Below the pieces are notes generated by a model, which was not told the DNA's origin, made no database searches, and saw only the letters and a program-made list of their open reading frames with translations. A stretch of DNA of 64,000 nucleotides from Bacteriovorax sp. PP10 (lineage in GTDB: Bacteria > Bdellovibrionota > Bacteriovoracia > Bacteriovoracales > Bacteriovoracaceae): NCBI RefSeq assembly GCF_035013165.1, contig NZ_JAYGJQ010000002.1, positions 248,001 to 312,000 on the forward strand, in the 5' to 3' direction. A program made the translations under genes and the position numbers. Of this stretch, positions 60,599 through 64,000 are shown in pieces. How positions within the stretch are numbered: the first letter of the stretch is position 1; the number at the start of each line of letters is the position of its first letter.

Positions 60599-60994
60599 TT
60601 GAAACAACCACTAGTTAATCGCGTTTATAAATACAAAAACAAAAGCAGAAATTTCTTCTGTCCACTTTGTCGTACAGAAAGAAACGTGAACGCTTCTCCA
60701 AGACTCACGAAAAAAAATCACTTCCAAATCATTCTTTGTACTATCGTTTTAGGCAGCATGCTTTACCCATTTTTTGGCGTAGAAAGCTTCGTAGTCTATT
60801 TCGCTTTATGGGGAGGATTCGAGCTTGCTATCCGTTCAGATTTCAAAAAACAGGTCCCATGTAACCACTGCGGATTTGACGCGACTTTGTACAAACGTGA
60901 CGTAAGAGTTGCGCGTCAAAAAGTTGCAGAATTCTGGGCACAAAAACAGACGGTTACCCCATCAGTTTCTGCATCATCTGCTAAGCGTACTTAA
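60599..60994 (+). CDS. Small membrane protein with two CxxC pairs
   Basis: A 131-residue protein. TTG 60599 is chosen because GGAG lies 8 bases upstream; an upstream frame start at 60569 would lie inside the hairpin. It has CPLC (21-24) and CNHC (88-91), likely joining as a zinc ribbon, flanking two hydrophobic segments (about 43-60 and 62-78). The N- and C-termini are basic. It does not match a family known to me. The ribosome binding site is held in a hairpin, suggesting controlled translation. Confidence 0.68.
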   Translation: MKQPLVNRVYKYKNKSRNFFCPLCRTERNVNASPRLTKKNHFQIILCTIVLGSMLYPFFGVESFVVYFALWGGFELAIRSDFKKQVPCNHCGFDATLYKRDVRVARQKVAEFWAQKQTVTPSVSASSAKRT

Positions 60995-61088
60995 GTACTT
61001 TCATCATTTTATAAATTGTTAGATTATTCTTCTTTTGCTCCTGTGAAAATTACAGTTTAATGACGTCCATTAAACCAACACACGGTAG

Positions 61089-61125
61089 CAACAAGTTTCA
61101 AACGAAGCACTTGTTGTGACAACAA
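61089..61125 (+). promoter_or_regulatory. Competing repeats in the ssb leader
   Basis: ACTTGTTG (61109-61116) can pair either with CAACAAGT upstream (61089-61096) or, through TTGTTG, with CAACAA downstream (61120-61125), which touches the AAAGGAG site of ssb. Two mutually exclusive hairpins could control translation; a repressor site is also possible. Confidence 0.4.
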
Positions 61126-61136
61126 AAGGAGATCTC

Positions 61137-61592
61137 ATGAGTGTTAACAAAGTAATTATCCTAGGCCGCTTAGGTCAAGATCCAGAGTTGAAATACACTC
61201 CAGGTGGAATGGCAGTTTGTAACTTCACACTAGCTACAAGCGAATCATGGGCAGACAAAGCAGGACAAAAACAAGAAAGAACTGAATGGCATAGAATTGT
61301 TGTTTGGGGAAAACTTGCTGAGCTTTGCAATCAGTATTTAACTAAAGGAAGACAAGCATTCGTAGAAGGGTCTCTTCAGACTCGTTCATGGGATGATAAA
61401 AGTGGTCAAAAACGTTACACAACAGAAATCAACGCTAAGACTGTTCAGTTTATTGGTGGAGCTTCTGCTGGTGCAGGCGCTGGAGCTGAGAAATCAAATG
61501 CTGGTGGACCGACTTACGATTCAAGCATGGTTAATCAGGAGTATGATATCTCTACAGATACAAACTTCACATCTGATGACATTCCGTTTTAG
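61137..61592 (+). CDS. ssb: Single-stranded DNA-binding protein
   Basis: A 151-residue SSB. ATG 61137 has AAAGGAG upstream; the earlier in-frame start adds a non-family extension. The OB fold is complete: [65 protein letters not shown], and the acidic C-terminal tip DDIPF that recruits partner proteins. The Gly/Ala linker is short. It coats single-stranded DNA in replication and repair. It ends at a bidirectional terminator. Confidence 0.97.
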   Translation: MSVNKVIILGRLGQDPELKYTPGGMAVCNFTLATSESWADKAGQKQERTEWHRIVVWGKLAELCNQYLTKGRQAFVEGSLQTRSWDDKSGQKRYTTEINAKTVQFIGGASAGAGAGAEKSNAGGPTYDSSMVNQEYDISTDTNFTSDDIPF

Positions 61593-61621
61593 TCGTTAGT
61601 TTTAAAATTATTTTTAAAGAA

Positions 61622-61653
61622 GAGGGCCCTGAATTTCAGGGCCCTTTTTTTTT
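61622..61653. terminator. Bidirectional terminator after ssb
   Basis: AGGGCCCTGA / TCAGGGCCCT, 10-bp stem, ATT loop, then nine T, shared with the convergent small gene. Confidence 0.93.
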
Positions 61654-61654
61654 G

Positions 61655-62089
61655 TTATTCGATGACAACTTTTGCAGGTTCAGTAATTTGGATTGAGATA
61701 AGAGAGCTTTCGTCCATTGATCCAAAAGCACGAGCTTTTAAGTAACCAACTTGAAATGTACCACTTTTATAACCAGCACGGATGATGATCAGGTAATTGA
61801 CCTCAAAACTTACAGCTCCACCACCAGACTCTAATCTTACGATGTCCAAGTCAGTAATTGTGTCATCAATCGTGTACCCTACATTTTCTGGATTTGATTT
61901 TAGTGCTGATAAATAAACGTTCAATTTAGAGTTAGGTTTTTTTGCTTCTTTTGCAAATAAATTAATAAGTGCTTTTTCGAAAGAAACACCTTCTTTAACT
62001 TTTACTTCTGCCATTGCACCAGTCGCTGCGTTTGCATTAAATGCGAAAGACGATAAGACTAGCGTGATTCCTAAGATAAGATTTTTCAT
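61655..62089 (-). CDS. Small exported protein of unknown function
   Basis: A 144-residue protein with a good signal peptide (MKNLILGITLVLSSFAFNANA). The mature protein is beta-rich and without cysteine: MAEVKVKEGVSFEKALINLFAKEA, then TITDLDIVRLESGGGAVSFEVNYLIIIRAG. The family is not known to me. Its stop lies against the shared terminator with ssb; the 235-base region upstream separates it from a divergent small gene and must hold promoters. Confidence 0.72.
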   Translation of the reverse strand: MKNLILGITLVLSSFAFNANAATGAMAEVKVKEGVSFEKALINLFAKEAKKPNSKLNVYLSALKSNPENVGYTIDDTITDLDIVRLESGGGAVSFEVNYLIIIRAGYKSGTFQVGYLKARAFGSMDESSLISIQITEPAKVVIE

Positions 62090-62325
62090 ATAATACTCCC
62101 AATGATTATTTTTTTATTTCCTTATCATGCTTAAAAAGAGGATAGGTAGCCGCTCTGTAAAAAATCCAAGTTGCTAAAACCCAAAATACAACACCCTAAA
62201 TTCAGCATAATCAACAACCTGACATAATTTTGACGGTGACCGGCAAAAAATTCACATTTTTTTATCATTTTACTCAACTTTTTTTTCAGCAACCCGATTT
62301 GGTGGGTACATCAAGAGAGGAATTT

Positions 62326-62682
62326 ATGAAAAAGATGATCAGTATGATCGGCCTTTTAATGTCCATGACAGTAGTCGCTTCTGCAGGTGAGCTTATCAAG
62401 ATGCCAATGCAGGATCTCGTTGCTACAGATATGGATTACGTCTTCGAAGTGAAGACTAACAAGTTCGATAAAGTCGTTTTAGATTGCCAGAGTTTTATCA
62501 CGGGAATGAGCTTCTCGAATGGTGGAGAGTTGAAGAGCAATATCTATCTCGATATGTTTTTATGCGAAGACATGGTGAACTTTCTTCAAGAGTCAAAGCG
62601 CGATCAGCTTCCGGTTTGTATCGGGTTGGATCATGACAATGAAGAATTGGTGATTACGCGTGAGACGGATGAGTGTATCTAA
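62326..62682 (+). CDS. Small exported protein of unknown function
   Basis: A 118-residue protein from ATG 62326 with GAGAGG upstream; the longer frame is rejected because it lacks a site and ruins the signal peptide. Signal peptide MKKMISMIGLLMSMTVVASA. The mature part has DCQSFITGMSFSNGG, FLCEDMVNFLQ, PVCIGLDHD and a final DECI, so four cysteines could make two disulfides. Not recognised. Confidence 0.7.
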   Translation: MKKMISMIGLLMSMTVVASAGELIKMPMQDLVATDMDYVFEVKTNKFDKVVLDCQSFITGMSFSNGGELKSNIYLDMFLCEDMVNFLQESKRDQLPVCIGLDHDNEELVITRETDECI

Positions 62683-62766
62683 TTAGTCAGGCATAAATCT
62701 AAAAATTATTTACAGTTTTATTTTATTATTCCGTTAGGATTACAAATGTAAACCTGCGAGCAATAA

Positions 62767-64000
62767 ATGAAATATCTATTTTCCTTTGCACTGCTAATTT
62801 TTTCTCTTTCTGTACAAGCGACGGAATTAGCATGCACAGATCAAAAAATTATAGAGAAACGAATTCCTGGTGGAGTTGTTTTAACTCAAGAAGATTATTC
62901 TCAGTTTCTTAAATTTATAAGAACCAATTACAGCTATTTAATGTTTAATGAATGCTCAATTGTTCAATATCCTGAAATTTACAATCTCTATAAAGAAGTT
63001 AGTGAAAAGAAATATGATCGAAAAACATCCTCATTTGTCAAAACACCATTTGCTAAAGAATTTTTAGAAAAAAATAAAAACTTGGGTTTAACTTGGGAAT
63101 CTTTTGCAGATCCATTTGAGGTTATAAGTTTTCCCAGATTTGTACATTTTGAACAAGAATATATGTTCATGAGAATGAGAGGTAATGAAGCGTTACCTAA
63201 AGAGATGCTAGAACTACTTATTCAGCGTTATAAAGAATCTAAAGATTCTAGTGAAAAAAGAAGGCTACTGGCCGAAAAAAATACAGTTGATGTTGAAAAG
63301 AAGAGGGTTGAAGAAGAATTAAGAAAAAAGAATGAAGATAAAAAAATAAATGAAGAACAAAAACGAAAAGATGAAGAAGAATTTCGTTTTATAGAGTTGC
63401 GCCAATTCTATATTTCAAAGTTAATCGAAAAAAAGGAAAACATTTTAAAAGAAGATAGTGAGTTTGTAAAGAAAAAATTTGCGGACGATAAAAGTGATTT
63501 TTTACAAAAAGTGATCTTGGCCTGTTATGAAATGAATTGTGATTCGAAGCTAAAACAAATTCTAAATAAAAGTATTAAGAATAATTTAAACTTTGAAAAA
63601 TATGGGGGTTATTCTCCTGCATATTTTTTAACTCAATACAATCGTTTGAAAGAGCTTAAAGATCTTATCAAAGTTGATCCAGGATCTTATATAACCAGAA
63701 AATCTTTTCAGGTAAGTGCTCACTTACAAGACTCCAAGATTTATAACTATTTTAAGAATGAACTTAAATTTAATTTCGACCTTGAACTAGAGGATTTTAA
63801 TGCGAATTTTAAGCAAGCAACTATTGAATCAATAGCTTTGTCTGATTCTATGAAGAGCAAAAGAACAGGCCAAGAAAATGCAGTTCATTACAATAATTAT
63901 CAGAGCAATAATTATAATGTATATTTTATGGATAAGTTTCGTAACTTTAAGCCTAAGCATATTTTAGGATATGCAATTTTTAATTCTTCTTCTCCTGAAA
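62767..64000 (+). CDS. Large exported protein, 3'-truncated by window edge
   Basis: From ATG 62767 the frame stays open to the window end, 411 codons, without a stop. A signal peptide (MKYLFSFALLIFSLSVQA) is followed by a globular part with CTDQKIIEKR, then a strongly charged Lys/Glu coiled coil at about residues 160-215. After it come helical repeat-like segments, for example GGYSPAYFLTQYNRLKELKDLIK, loosely ankyrin-like. I do not recognise a family, and the C-terminus is outside this window. Confidence 0.7.
   Translation, partial: MKYLFSFALLIFSLSVQATELACTDQKIIEKRIPGGVVLTQEDYSQFLKFIRTNYSYLMFNECSIVQYPEIYNLYKEVSEKKYDRKTSSFVKTPFAKEFLEKNKNLGLTWESFADPFEVISFPRFVHFEQEYMFMRMRGNEALPKEMLELLIQRYKESKDSSEKRRLLAEKNTVDVEKKRVEEELRKKNEDKKINEEQKRKDEEEFRFIELRQFYISKLIEKKENILKEDSEFVKKKFADDKSDFLQKVILACYEMNCDSKLKQILNKSIKNNLNFEKYGGYSPAYFLTQYNRLKELKDLIKVDPGSYITRKSFQVSAHLQDSKIYNYFKNELKFNFDLELEDFNANFKQATIESIALSDSMKSKRTGQENAVHYNNYQSNNYNVYFMDKFRNFKPKHILGYAIFNSSSPE

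Noticed and set aside
1-64000. tRNA, rRNA, transposase or phage genes
   Set aside because: I looked through all gaps and found no cloverleaf, rRNA-like stretch, transposase motif or integrase; their absence is by eye only.

Overview
This is a contiguous stretch of an AT-rich, Gram-negative, flagellated chromosome. The most likely source is a Bdellovibrio-and-like organism (Bdellovibrionota, probably the Bacteriovorax/Peredibacter side). That is an inference from gene content: a TIGR02147-type regulator, a secreted protein of the 'GGDRVGNGGD' kind, many small exported proteins of unknown function, a Mla/MCE lipid transport operon, and a flagellar cluster preceded by a sigma-54-activator-like protein. 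I saw no rRNA, tRNA, insertion sequence, prophage or CRISPR array.

Layout. 1-2.0 kb: the end of a serine beta-lactamase-like hydrolase, a SIMPL protein and a small exported protein. 2.2-8.0 kb (minus): three tightly packed predicted lipoprotein genes whose bodies resemble, in transcription order, an ADP-ribosyltransferase, a nucleoside phosphorylase and an IucA/IucC-type synthetase. All three end in a similar Cys-containing tail. This is the strongest candidate here for an undescribed system. 8.1-12.5 kb: mpl (peptidoglycan recycling) coupled to a SleB-like wall hydrolase, then metK. 12.6-15.7 kb: a TIGR02147 regulator overlapping a secreted protein gene, then two small exported paralogues. 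15.8-19.4 kb: a LysR regulator and an SsuABC/TauABC-type ABC transporter. 19.5-22.8 kb: small proteins and an NtrC-family response regulator. 22.8-25.6 kb (minus): lipoprotein, mlaE, mlaF, mlaD.

25.9-41.5 kb is the flagellar region: a large TPR protein, a degenerate NtrC-like protein, flgB, flgC, fliE, fliF, fliG, fliH, fliI, fliJ, a MotE-like gene, fliK, flgD, a TIGR02530-type gene and flgE. Together these encode rod, MS ring, switch, export ATPase and hook parts. A strong terminator follows flgE.

41.5-46.2 kb: a YiiX-like cysteine hydrolase, a metallophosphoesterase, a ferredoxin and a PpiD/SurA-type foldase. 46.3-50.9 kb: mreC, mreD, mrdA (PBP2) and rodA, the elongasome without mreB. 51.0-53.8 kb: a MarR regulator with feoA and feoB. 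53.8-59.6 kb (minus): a rhodanese-like protein lacking its cysteine, an HD hydrolase, a glutaredoxin, a histone-H1-like protein with an acidic tail, and a large TadG-like protein. 59.6-64 kb: a structured intergenic region, a VTT/DedA-type membrane protein, a zinc-ribbon-like membrane protein whose ribosome binding site lies in a perfect hairpin, ssb, two small exported proteins, and a large exported protein that runs off the window.

Starts were moved from the longest open frame wherever a ribosome binding site, signal peptide or family length favoured another codon; each case is noted. All function calls rest on motifs read by eye, without database searches.
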